A stretch of DNA of 64,000 bases. It comes from Pollenia angustigena. Lineage: Eukaryota; Arthropoda; Insecta; Diptera; Polleniidae. Shown here in pieces: positions 54,346-64,000 of the stretch (the stretch's first letter is position 1; the number at the start of each line of letters is the position of its first letter). Location: contig OV884059.1 in NCBI GenBank assembly GCA_930367215.1, positions 33,099,882 through 33,163,881 on the forward strand, written 5' to 3'. A program made the position numbers and the translations under genes. Under the pieces are notes generated by a model. That model made no database searches, was not told the DNA's origin, and saw only the letters and a program-made list of their open reading frames with translations.

Positions 54346-54349
54346 TATT

Positions 54350-55185
54350 TTGGATTTTTTTTTTATCAACTGGCTGCCCTAAAGATGATAGAAATTAAAG
54401 AGATTTTTAAATAAACATTAAATGTGCCCTAAGAATGCAAAGGACCGAGGAATTAAGGAATTGTCGAATCTTTCTATCAGGAGTAACAAAATGGGAGCGG
54501 TGCATATTTTGTTTGTCTTCAATTTCTTTGGACTGAAGAAGGCAAAACCGACTTTTAAACTTAAAATCGTAATTAAGTTTAAATTTTTGTATGGCTAATA
54601 AATCAGTGAATGTTCAAACGCTGGTTATTGCCCTTGTAATATTAAGCTCTTTCTTCCTATTGGACAAAACAATAGTTTTTATTAATTTCATTAAAAATTG
54701 ATTATTTGATGATGGAATTTAAAAACAATTCTATTGTGATTACAAGCAGATTTTCAAACACGAACATGAACAAACTAAAATATCTGTGCAGTCAAATGGA
54801 AAATAATTTAATGAAAAGAAAATTACTAAATATTATAAACCCACAATTCAATATACAAATACAGATATTTCTACACCAGTATTTAGATGCAAATACTCGC
54901 GGATAACACACGCATGTGGGAAAACACTTTTCCCAACTCGAGACTTCTCTCCCAGGAAAAATAAATATTTTAGCCTGCGTGTCGATGTAAAAATTTCATT
55001 ACTACACATTATTATTTTTATAATTATAATTAAATGACAGTAAACAATAAAAATTTAGTTGGCTGCAATAAATTGTTTAATACCAAATACACAGACCCAA
55101 AAAAAGCTCTTACTGATTTTCAATTTTCCAATAAAGTTGAAATTGCCATTTTAATCAATTCGCAAATTAAATTTTTGTTTTTCAT
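54350..55185. other. No gene seen
   Basis: AT-rich; the open frame at 54706-54906 is not convincing. Confidence 0.4.
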
Positions 55186-55191
55186 CGGCAG

Positions 55192-55238
55192 TTACGAACA
55201 GCAGCGTCTGTTCCGGGAGGTGTTGCAATTATTCGAAT
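55192..55238 (+). other. Candidate 47-base host microexon
   Basis: A pyrimidine-rich tract ending ttttcatcggcag (acceptor AG at 55190-55191) precedes, and GTAAGC at 55239 follows. Within, one frame reads YEQQRLFREVLQLFE with codons CAG CAG CGT CTG TTC CGG GAG GTG TTG, GC-ending third positions unlike anything around it. The flanking sequence of the longer open frame (55034-55291) is AT-rich and not protein-like. If real, it is an internal exon on the plus strand. The protein is not recognised. Confidence 0.4.
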
Positions 55239-55246
55239 GTAAGCTT

Positions 55247-56004
55247 AAATATTTATTGCAAAAGTCTCCCATTTTTATTAAACGCCCATGATATTAAAGT
55301 TACAAATAGTTTTTTAAATTTTGTTGCCTCCATATTTACAAAATAGTTATAGTTGCAACATGCTACAGTTGGTGCATGCGTGCAGTTGGTTGGGGCTGCC
55401 ATAAACGGGGTGGGTAATTAACCATTAAAATATAATGCACTTAATAAAAATACAAAAAAAAAAAACAGCAACGTTAAAAAAATTGAATTTTAATTAAAAC
55501 TTTACATAATTATTATAAATGAAGCACTAAAAATTTAATGAGTTTGTTTTTAATTTTACACCAAAATAAGAGCAAGAAAAGAAGAAAAATAAATGAAAAT
55601 GTTTTAAAATTTCTAACTAATTCCAATGTATGCATTCCTAATACTAATGGTAATGAGTTACACCCATTAGATAGAGAAAAAGGGTATTAAACGTTAGACT
55701 ACGTACGTACTGAACTAGGATACTTTTTTTTAGTGGTAGTTATTAACTCTGGCTACAGTCGCCACATTTTTTTTTTTTTTTTTTTTTTTTTTGCTACCAA
55801 ATTATCGTGTCTGTTGCTTATTCAACAGAGAGTGAAATAAATTAAGTCTTTTTTCTTTAAAGATCGTGAGAAAATGTGACAAAATTTAAGTTTTTGAAAA
55901 AGTTGTAATATTCAAGTTACAAGATCGCTATTAAATTTTAAGACGAAAGGTAATTTTGAAATTAAATAAATTTTCTTCCGAAATTGTACCACATATTTTC
56001 GAGC
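55247..56004. other. No gene; long T-run at 55767-55792
   Basis: AT-rich with a 26-T homopolymer. No supported gene. Confidence 0.45.
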
Positions 56005-56007
56005 TTA

Positions 56008-56261
56008 GTCCCAATTTACACTAGGGAAATTTCTTGCCGGACATTTTTTGAATTCTCTTTTCAACTTACCTGAAGCGTTTACATATGAAACATTAGAAGT
56101 CAGACAGAAATTAATACTTGTATGTAAACTACGAAAAATAAGAAAGAGAAATGAAAAAATGTCCAGTACAGATAGTCATGTACTACACACTCTACCTTTT
56201 CGACCCCTCGCCCTCAAACTTCGTCTGTCCGGCAAGAAATGTCCCTAGTGTAAATTGGGAC
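56008..56261. mobile_element. 254-bp PIF/Harbinger-like MITE
   Basis: The ends GTCCCAATTTACACTAGGGA and complement, then the ttcttgccgg/ccggcaagaa arms, are flanked by TTA (56005-56007 and 56262-56264). Non-coding. Confidence 0.88.
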
Positions 56262-56264
56262 TTA

Positions 56265-57270
56265 ATGGTAACAAAACATGCACTTTGTAAATTTATACAC
56301 TCAATAGAAAAATCAATTCATCCGTACTTAAATCAATCCGAAGCGTTATCAATAGTACGGTAACTAAAAATGTTCTTGAATCAAGTACAGAAAGATTGAT
56401 TAAAGTACGGATTATTCCAGTGCGAAATACTTAACTTATCCATATTTAATCCCGAATTCGTACTTGAAATGATCCAAAAATGAGATTGATTTAAGTTAAA
56501 CTAAGATTGAATCAATCTCAAATTTAGATTTATTCTAACCTAAAACACTAACCCTAGAGAACCAGAGACAAAAGGAGAATATTATTCAGATTTATTTTCT
56601 TACCCGTTTTAAACCTCACAGAATTTATAAAATTATAAAACACCAGAATCATTCCCGATATGATTTCAACTTCAAAAATTTGATGTGAATATTTAACTAA
56701 ATATAAACTAAATGGGAACTTTTACTCTTTATTTTACTTTTTAAACATATAAATAATGTATATTTTTCTCCTTGTTATCTTGTTGTTGTTGTTGTTATTT
56801 CTACACAAAACAAGCTAATCGATTTTTACCTACTTGTGTGGTGTTGTTGTAATTTCTGCAGCAAACTTTGAAAAAGACACGCATAAAAGAATGCAATGCT
56901 GAGAGATGAGACTAATAAGTTATATGTGGCACTACCAACGAAAAGTTTAATCTTTTTTTTACTTGGAATACGCATTTTGTACTTATTTTAAGAAATTCTG
57001 GGATTTGTTTTCGAAAGTAATCGCATTTAGGATTGTTTTAAGTAAGTTTTAGTGTTATTCGTACTTGAATTTTTGAGTACGACTCGTACTTAAAGTAAGT
57101 TAAAAATTAAATTTATCCCGAGTGATTTTCCTTCTGGACAAATCTTCTCAAAATTATTCTTTGTGATTTCTACAAAATTTTCTACAATAGAATTTTTTGC
57201 TACAATTTTAGGCGATCTTAATGGTTTACCGAGAGTGGACATTATTATGAACCTAATTCATATAATTTAG
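56265..57270. other. No gene; 'gtactt' word-rich segment
   Basis: The parts 56300-56540 and 57000-57120 share 'gtacttaa' and 'gattgatt' words in both orientations and could be two ends of a decayed element starting 'cactcaatagaaaaatcaat' near 56298. The evidence is weak. Confidence 0.3.
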
Positions 57271-57272
57271 TA

Positions 57273-58169
57273 CACAGAAAAAATTATTTTTCCAATTCAA
57301 ACAAAGAATTTGTAGAATCAAACAATTTTTTGTCGGAAATCGGTCCTATAAACAAATTTGCATATTCAAACAATTTATTTGCATTTTGTTTATTGAAAAA
57401 AAACACTGATTTTTTCAAACAAATAATTTAACTGAATCAAAGAAAAAGTTTACTGAAATTCATATACTAAATTTCAAAATCAAAAAAAAAAAGTTTTTGC
57501 ACAAGCAATGACCCGCACACAAGTAAGCACTGTATGAGAAGATGATGACGGCAGAGCAGAACCGCCGCTGGCTTTGAGACACATTTTTTTTGTTGGAATA
57601 ATTTTTTGGACGAAGTCTTATTTATACACACAACACAATGTTTTTCTTTATCACTCTCTGTTGCTGTATCCTTTCCTTTGCTAAAGAAGAAGTGTAACCA
57701 AAAACGGCAGCAGACCGACTAGATATGTTTTTCGTCATCATTATATATTTGTATTTGATGTAGTTAACCAAACAGTTTTAAAAAATTGAATACGGGATTT
57801 TGTTTCTTGTAATGCTGTTTCTGCTATTGTTTTTCTTATAGTTGTACTTCTTTAAAGCGTCCAAAAATAGACTGTGTGTGTTTTTTGTTGTAGTTCTTAC
57901 ATTTCACATTAGGAAGTGTTGCTTATGATCAAATAAAAAAATGCAAAAAGACGACAACATTAAAAAGCGTTAAATATTTCATACAAAATTATGAAAACTT
58001 GACACCAATAACGCGTTTATTATATTTTTGAAGAGTTGTCCACATTTTTGTTGGTTAAATAGAAATCAAACAAAAATATTGTTTGAATCAATAAAAAAAT
58101 TTATAGAAATTAAAAAAATTTTCAAACAAGCTTTTGTTTGAAAATAATTCGGCAATAATTTTTTCTGTG
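57273..58169. mobile_element. 897-bp TIR element, copy 2 (intact)
   Basis: The ends CACAGAAAAAATTATTTTTC and aataattttttctgtg are flanked by TAGTA (a TA or 5-base duplication). It matches the split copy at 39403-44567 in reverse orientation over its whole length, and it contains the uninterrupted hAT target 'gtgtgcgggtcattgcttg' (complement at about 57510-57530). No coding. A TATAAATA box (complement at 57619-57626) is conserved. Confidence 0.88.
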
Positions 58170-58342
58170 TAGTAGTATTTTTAGCCATATAATACAAATT
58201 TGTGCAAAATTTAATGAGAATTGGCGCATTCCGTCATCAACTTGTGTTAGTTTTTTTTTAGCAAAAAGTCCCCATTTCGGTTTAGAATTTTTTTCTTCTG
58301 AACCGATTGTGCTGGATTTCAATTCCAAACTGCTTAACGTCG

Positions 58343-58484
58343 TTTTACTCTATCACACAAGTATTTGGAAGAAAATATATCCTTGTCTAATTATTGTTTA
58401 AAAATTAAAAACAAATAATAACAACGTATCATGATAGGGTTGTATTTTCTTCAAAATACGTAAGACTTGTGTGATAGTGAAAAG
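58343..58484. repeat. Small inverted-repeat element
   Basis: 'tctatcacacaagtattt' at 58350 faces 'gacttgtgtgatagtgaaaa' at 58464, with 'gaagaaaata' arms inside. Probably a MITE; ends not defined. Confidence 0.5.
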
Positions 58485-58514
58485 TATCCTTTAAAATAAC
58501 TAGACACAAATTGA

Positions 58515-58915
58515 CACAAAAATTGTTGAGTCAATCGAAAGTGCGCGTGAGTTTCTTCCAATAAGCCAATGAATTTGGATGGCTTTTAGTTTCATTTGAG
58601 TTTATTTCGCCTCTATATGGCTTTTCCACGTTAAACGGCGATCTAGATGAATACCGAGGTATTTTACATGCGAATTTTGAGGTATTATTTGATTATTGAT
58701 TTTAATAGGGGGGCATGATTCCCGACGCAAAGTGAATGTTATATGTACGCATTTTTGCTCATTGACCTTTATCCTCCATTGCTTTAACCATAGCTCGAGT
58801 TGAAATATATGATCCTGTAGGTATCGAGATGCTTCTTGACTGTTTTCGTGCACGCTTATAAAAGCTGTATCATCAGCAAATGTTGGCATATCCGAGGTAT
58901 ATGTATATTAAAAGC
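58515..58915 (-). pseudogene. Jockey-clade RT fragment
   Basis: Minus strand: YTSDMPTFADDTAFISVHEN with the catalytic FADD near 58870, LWLKQWRIKVNEQKCVHITF near 58770, NSHVKYLGIHLDRRLTWKSH near 58660, a stop, and KLKAIQIHWLIGRNSRALSI near 58560. This matches the palm-thumb part of true Jockey elements closely. Both ends are truncated and a stop lies near 58600. It is a clade distinct from the copy at 843-2983. Confidence 0.85.
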
Positions 58916-58924
58916 TCAGATATA

Positions 58925-59411
58925 CACCCAGAGAAAAAACATGTTTAAATATGGTCACCTCCAACAATTCTATGTTTAAAGAAAATTTTAACCATAATAT
59001 GTTTGATTTAACTATATTATTGTCAACGACAACCATATTATGGTTAAATCAGTCCTCCGTCAAGAAGCCACAACCATATTATGGTTGCCTCCGAACATAT
59101 TATGGTTAATAATAACTGAAAAATGTTTAAAACTTATTATAGCATGGTGGGTTTTCAACCATAAATTGTTGCTCTTGAAAAAGAGAAAAATACTATTTTT
59201 AATTTAAAAACAAATAATTGTCATATTTTAACATAACATGTTTAGAGGCAACCATAGTATGGTTGTGGCTTCTTAATAGGGGACCAATTTAACCATAATA
59301 TGGTTGTCGGTGACACAAATATGGTTAAATTAAACATTATATGGTGAAAATTTTCTTTAAACATAGTATTGTTGGAGGTGACCATATTTAAACATGTTTT
59401 TTCTCTGCGTG
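58925..59411. mobile_element. 487-bp foldback element with 'catattatgg' palindromes
   Basis: Arms of about 170 bases (58925-59095 and the complement of 59240-59411) run the whole length, starting CACCCAGAGAAAAAACATG, with TA on both sides (58923-58924 and 59412-59413). Within the arms the palindrome accatattatggt and variants recur about every 25-40 bases. Ends match the element at 19254-20678. No coding. Confidence 0.85.
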
Positions 59412-59657
59412 TAGAGAAAAGTAAAATATATGGGTACAAATTGAGAAATACTTAGGTCAAAGTGAGAAAATATTATTATTTACTTACCCGCTACACATGT
59501 TTGTTTCACTTTTGTTGTATTCCGCCCTTTGTTTACGGATAAACTCTTAACAATAAGACACCAGCAGCATGCCCGACATGGGTTTCAAAAGTCTGCATTC
59601 ACACTATGAAAGTTTTCTTTCAGAAAGTCTGAGTTTATTGGTGAGAGGGGAGAGAAT

Positions 59658-61297
59658 CAGTGATGCCAACTTTTTGAGAGCAAAAGGCACTTTAAAATTT
59701 AAAAAAGCACTATTTCGAGCAAAAAAAAGCATAAAAAAGCACTAAGCCATTTTAACAATTTAATTAAACACAAAACAAGTTGCATTCGGCTGTGCCTAAT
59801 ATTATATACCTCCAAAATTTAAAGAAAAGGCGACGGCGGCTGGGGACCATTTTCATTTAAGATTAAATAATATATATATGTATATACATTTGTATATAAA
59901 CATTTTAACATGTATTATTATTATCTTCAATAAAAATAATATCATCCAAATCATTTAGAGTTTAAATTGGCCATAAAACAGTTCAATTACCGAAAATTTG
60001 CAATGACCGACCATTGTTTATTAAACCTAATGACAGCTAATATTTGATAAAAAAAAAAAACTTATATTTTATCATTTAAATAAATCCAAAGTTTAATAAA
60101 ACAATTGGCTTATGATATTATCAAATTATTTTAACATATGTACCAAGGTATATTTACACAAGGTAAAATCGTTGCTACAACAAGACAAAAACAACACGCC
60201 AAATTGTTTTTGTATTTGGAACCATGGTGTCAAAAAAAACGCAACAATGTGCCTTTAAAATAAAAACACAAATTTGAAAAAACAACACGTGCAGTTCAGA
60301 ATAATAAGCTGAAACAATTTTTAATATATTGTGCATTCTCAAGCATAAAAATAAAGTATTATTGCAAAAAATAATGCATTTAAATGTATTTTGTTTGCTT
60401 AGTAATCATAAGAATTAAAATTTCACAAAAATAAAATGTTTTTCACAATTTTACACTTTTTTAATTCAAAATGGCGCGCACTAACCATAAGTATGTAAAC
60501 AAACACAAGGAACCAACGGAACCAACATAAATAACTTTTGACACTAGGGTTCCAAATGGGGTAAACAGCTGACAAACATATGGGCCAACGAGTTTACCTT
60601 GTGTAAATATACCTTGTTATGTACGCTTCTGAATAAAGAACACACATAAGGTGTAAAATAGAAAAAACATGTATGTTTGCAATCTGATACTTAGTCAAAC
60701 CTTTTTTCAATAGCACTACAGGTAGAAGTGCACAACACGTGGAAAACTAAAGCGCTGTTTTTAATTTATTTAACACTTTGCATATACCAAGCGACGGCTC
60801 TTTTTTAGTTTTTGAAGTCTTTGCGTTTTTTGTACGGTTTCCGACTGCATTTTTTTTTAACAATTCCTAATATTTTTCAATCCATATTCTATTTTTGAAA
60901 CAGTGTCTACATCTTTAAAAAATGTTTACCGAAATACATCGTTTTTATTACGATTACTAAATATGTTGTCAACGCTAAAATGTGCAACGTTTCGTAAAAT
61001 ATCCAAATTGCTAGGAAGCCTAGCTCTAACCTCGTTTTTTATCATTTGAAATCTTAAAATCTTTACAAGCCTTCTGAAAATTGTACCCCAAATAGCAAAG
61101 TTCAACTAAATCATCCTCTATATAATCGTATTATTTAAAAATGGTAGAAAAAAAAATGAAAATTGTAAAAAGCACTAAAGGCACTAACGAAAAATTTAGT
61201 GCTTTTTTTTAGTTTGGCACTATGGATAAAATTTTGGCGTTTTGAGGTATCAAAAAGCACCATAAATAGTGCCAAAAGCACTAAGTTGGCATCACTG
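59658..61297. mobile_element. 1.64-kb non-autonomous hAT-like element
   Basis: The ends CAGTGATGCCAACTT and its exact complement AAGTTGGCATCACTG are flanked by the exact 8-base repeat gagagaat (59650-59657 and 61298-61305). Words 'aaaagcac' and 'agcactaa' repeat inside both ends, like the subterminal transposase-binding repeats of hAT elements. No transposase. A second element at 60144-60616 is inserted. Confidence 0.9.
60144..60616. mobile_element. 473-bp TIR element nested in the hAT-like element
   Basis: The ends CAAGGTATATTTACACAAGG and complement match over at least 25 bases, then 'cgttg/caacg'. Flanks atatgtac (60136-60143) and ttatgtac (60617-60624) agree at 7 of 8, pointing to an 8-base duplication. 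Non-coding. Confidence 0.85.
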
Positions 61298-61601
61298 GAG
61301 AGAATCATAGCACGTGCTCTTACCCTCTCACCAATAAACTCAGACTTTCTAAGAGAAATCTTTAATAGTGTAAACCCAGACTACTTTCAATTTAAACAAA
61401 TAGAATAAGGGAATTTTTGCTTCTTATTTTACTTTTTAAACATGAAAATAATGATTGTTTTTCTTTTTGTAGTGTTGTTGTTTATATACACGAAACAAGC
61501 AAATAGTTTTTACCAGGGCTTAAAAAACTGCCGTCGAAACCAAAAACTGGCGAACAAAAAAATTAAAAGCTTCTTTTAATCATTGTTTAGGAGCTTTTTT
61601 C

Positions 61602-62666
61602 GGCGTTAGGTCAAAACGCCCAAGGTCGTAACGCCCAAAACCAAAAATGTCATAACGCCCAAATCTTGTTGTATTGTCCAAAACCCAAAAATAATAATGA
61701 CAAAATGCCCAAATGCTATGTTATATCGGCCAAATGAAAAAGTTTGGGTGTTGTGACATTTTACGTTGTAAGTGTTACGACATCTTTTCGAAAAAATAGA
61801 CAGATTTATTTGGGGGTTGTGACATTTTCTTAAATATGAATTTTTTAAGTAATTCTATCAATTTTAGTGAAACTGTATAATAAAAACCGTAAGTTTACTT
61901 GAAGATTTTGAAACTTCTTTAACAAAACAAACACAATTATTAAGCCTTCACAGAGTGCGGTCGTTAGTAAAAAATTAAACATAATGCAATCGGAAAGTTT
62001 TTAGTTCGTCAGTGGGAAGCGGTGTTATTCCAAATTAATTTATTTAACAAGTGAACAACAATTATACAAAAAAAAAAATCATTTTATAAAGGCAAAACAT
62101 TTTATACATGTTTTGTTATCCAATTGTAAGGCACGTGCTGAAATTTTAGAGGATGGAACGTGTGTTAAATCACAGAAAATAGAGCATACAAATCACCTCC
62201 AGCAGGAAGAGATTTACAAAAAGTTGAAAGCAGTTGAGGACATTAAAAAACAATGCAGCAATCCTTCTGTTCTTTTGAGTGACGCCAATGCCTCGAGTGG
62301 TATAAGAAAAGTTTTTAAACGAGTTTGCGAGAGGTAAGTCGATTTAGAATATTACGCGAACAGCGCGGCGCAACGCGGCGCGCTATCCACCACACCGCTA
62401 CCTATCCAACGCTATACAATATAATTGTTTGCTATATGTACATATAAAAGTAAAATAAAATTGTTGACGAATATTTTACATTTTTTTTACTTTTTGGGCC
62501 TCATGACAGTTTTTCTTTGGGGCGTTATGACCTAGACTATAATTTGTAAAAACATATCGCCCAAATTCAATGTCATATAGGCCAAACGGCAAAACGATAA
62601 AATTTTTGGGCGTTATGACAATGATGGTTTTGGGCGTTACGACCATGGGCGTTTTGACCTAACGCC
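61602..62666. mobile_element. 1.07-kb MULE-like element
   Basis: The ends GGCGTTAGGTCAAAACGCCC and complement, followed by 'ggtcgtaacgcccaaaacca', match over about 60 bases. Flanks cttttttc at 61594-61601 and 62667-62674 are an exact 8-base duplication. 'cgcccaaa' words repeat inside the ends. The interior holds a FLYWCH-type finger fragment, suggesting Mutator-like origin. Other 8-base superfamilies (hAT, Merlin) are the alternative. Confidence 0.75.
62080..62337 (+). pseudogene. FLYWCH-type zinc finger fragment of a MULE
   Basis: Plus strand: a GKTFYTC-like start in another frame near 62088, then SNCKARAEILEDGTCVKSQK at 62119, and EHTNHLQQEEIYKKLKAVED, giving the C-x-C-x-H-x-H style of FLYWCH fingers that sit at the N-terminus of many Mutator-like transposases. 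It continues as a helical tail to FKRVCER at 62337, followed by GTAAGT, which could be a splice donor. The catalytic domain is absent. It would bind DNA; on its own it might encode a small binding protein, which is speculation. Confidence 0.55.
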
Positions 62667-62705
62667 CTTTTTTCTATGTAACTACATACTTATTTTTCAG
62701 ATGTA

Positions 62706-63600
62706 TCGGGTGATTTTTTTTAGCTATTATCTTTTTGGCAACACTGGTTTAAACAGCTGACGCACGTTTCGTGTTTTGTTTCACTGTCAAACATCTTCAG
62801 TTTGGTCTATAATTTAACCATGAATCGTCTTACAAAGGAACAACGCTTTGAAATTATTGAATTTTATTGTCAAATGCGTGCTCTGTTAAGAAAGTTCATC
62901 GCGCACTTCTTGTGTTCAGCGACGAAGCTAATTTTTGGCTCAATGGATACGTTAATAAGCAGAATTGTCGATTTTGGAGTGAAGATCAGCCAGAAGCTTT
63001 GCAAGAGCTACCAATGCATCCAGAAAAAGTCACAGTTTGGTGCGGTTTGTGGGCTGGTGGCATCATTGGACCGTGCTTCTTCAAAGATGATGCAAAGATG
63101 ATCCAACTTTTTTTTTTGCACAAAATGCAACAGCTTGACTTGCATGACATGTGGTTTCAACAAGACGGTGCCACATGCAACACAGTACGCTTAACAATGG
63201 ACTTATTGGGAGGCGAGTTCGGTGAACATTTTATTTCACGTTCGGGAACGGTCAATTGGCCGCCTAGATCGTGCGATTTAACGCCTTTAGACTATTTTTT
63301 GTGGAGCTATGTTAAAGCTCATGTCTATACACACATGCCCGCTTCAATTGATGCATTGAAAGACAACATTGAAGCATTTATTCATGAGATACCAGCCGAA
63401 ATTTTGGAAAGAGTATGCCAAAATTGGACTAAGCGGATGGACCATTTCAGGCGCTGTCACGGTCAACATTTACATGAAATAATCCTCAAACATAATATTA
63501 TATGGACCGTACTATCGATTCAAATAAAGATTTCATGAATTTTTCTGAATTTTATGTGTTTTTTTTTTAACTTTCCTATAGCTCTTAAAAAATCACCCGA
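62706..63600 (+). mobile_element. Tc1/mariner-type element, deleted copy 2
   Basis: The ends TCGGGTGATTTTTTTTAGC and gctcttaaaaaatcacccga are flanked by TA (62704-62705 and 63601-63602). 895 bases, same family and same missing internal part as 53459-54345. Confidence 0.92.
62820..63538 (+). pseudogene. Tc1/mariner DDxD transposase, deleted
   Basis: Start codon at 62820: NRLTKEQRFEIIEFYCQ, then a frameshift near 62880 into the long frame to 63538. Motifs: FSDEANFWLNGYVNKQN near 62920 (first Asp), VTVWCGLWAGGIIGPCFF near 63030, MWFQQDGATCN near 63150 (second Asp) and PPRSCDLTPLDYFLW near 63260 (third Asp, 36 residues after the second). The C-terminal part is HGQHLHEIILKH. The stretch between EFYCQ and FSDEA, which should hold most of the DNA-binding domain, is missing, so the gene cannot give an active transposase although all three catalytic aspartates are present. 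The most intact coding sequence in the window. Confidence 0.9.
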
Positions 63601-63602
63601 TA

Positions 63603-64000
63603 TTAGGTAAAAAATAATGACTTACTTTTAAATGCGTTAAGTTTGGGGCATCTCTGGTAAAATTGGTTGGTTCGGTCGGTAGAATTATAAGTAGTGCTTT
63701 TATTTTTTTTCTCATTACGCAACACATTATTTTATAGTTCTTACTGGGTTTAAAAAAAACCTATTAAACAAGTTCCTACTTTGTTTTATCTCATATATTT
63801 ATTAAGAAATGAACTGATTCTTTTCAATTACTGACTGCATTTAATAAGTATCTCTTTTAGAACAGCTAAAACAAATAGACAACAAACATAAAACTAAACA
63901 TTATAGAAAGAAACACACATACCACATCGTTATGCTAATGTTTGCAGTCTGAAATGTACACTCCCCAACTCATCCACTTATGTTTTTTTAACTCTCTCAC
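63603..64000. other. No gene seen
   Basis: AT-rich; no supported feature up to the window end. Confidence 0.4.

Larger units (their letters stand above)
59585..61382. mobile_element. MITE family D, split by a hAT-like element
   Basis: The arms 59585-59657 (gtctgcattcacactatgaa, then cagaaagtctgagtttattg) and 61306-61382 (complement) would form a foldback of about 150 bases. The hAT-like element 59658-61297 with an 8-base duplication lies at its centre. Confidence 0.75.

Overview
This is AT-rich, repeat-dense nuclear DNA from a higher fly, probably a calyptrate. The basis is the retrotransposon and transposon families seen, the very low GC content, and a tandem array of ~31-base 'gcgacaaa' units. 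The fly assignment is inference. No complete host gene is visible. Three short GC-richer stretches could be host exons: 18019-18532 (ends in a consensus splice donor), 35097-35312 (open for 71 codons) and 55192-55238 (acceptor plus donor). None can be assigned to a gene.

Nearly everything recognisable is a mobile element or its relic, often stacked inside one another. Region 0.8-4 kb: an RTE-like reverse transcriptase relic is split by a 5'-truncated Jockey-type copy, which itself carries two insertions. 4.4-8 kb: MITEs, one end of a pogo-like element, and SINE-like repeats. 8.2-10.4 kb: a LOA-like retrotransposon relic (endonuclease, RT, RNase H) on the minus strand. 10.6-21 kb: MITEs, a deleted Tc1/mariner copy, a candidate exon, and a 1.4-kb terminal-inverted-repeat (TIR) element with internal repeats. 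21.6-28.9 kb: an interspersed microsatellite-bearing family, then a PIF/Harbinger relic whose transposase (plus strand) is broken by a 2.3-kb insertion and whose Myb-like partner gene lies downstream on the minus strand. 29-33.6 kb: a mariner relic, CR1/Jockey-group RT relics, a perfect-arm MITE and a tRNA-derived SINE.

36.5-45.2 kb is the deepest stack. An RTE-like RT carries three insertions and is followed by the tandem array. The array is split by a TIR element, which is split by a 4.3-kb hAT element. The hAT carries a SINE-like repeat and a 1.46-kb second hAT-like element, which holds a PIF/Harbinger MITE. 46-50 kb: LOA, CR1 and RTE-like relics. 50.6-54.3 kb: a TIR element, a minisatellite split by an insert, a second SINE and a deleted Tc1/mariner copy. 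56-64 kb: MITEs, a second copy of the 0.9-kb TIR element (which gives the empty site for the 4.3-kb hAT), a Jockey fragment, a foldback element, nested hAT-like elements, a MULE-like element with a FLYWCH-type finger, and another deleted Tc1/mariner copy.

These elements form no working pathway. What the window preserves is an unusually legible record of insertion order: target-site duplications, broken reading frames and in-window empty copies confirm many junctions. All coordinates of degenerate copies are approximate unless a duplication is quoted.
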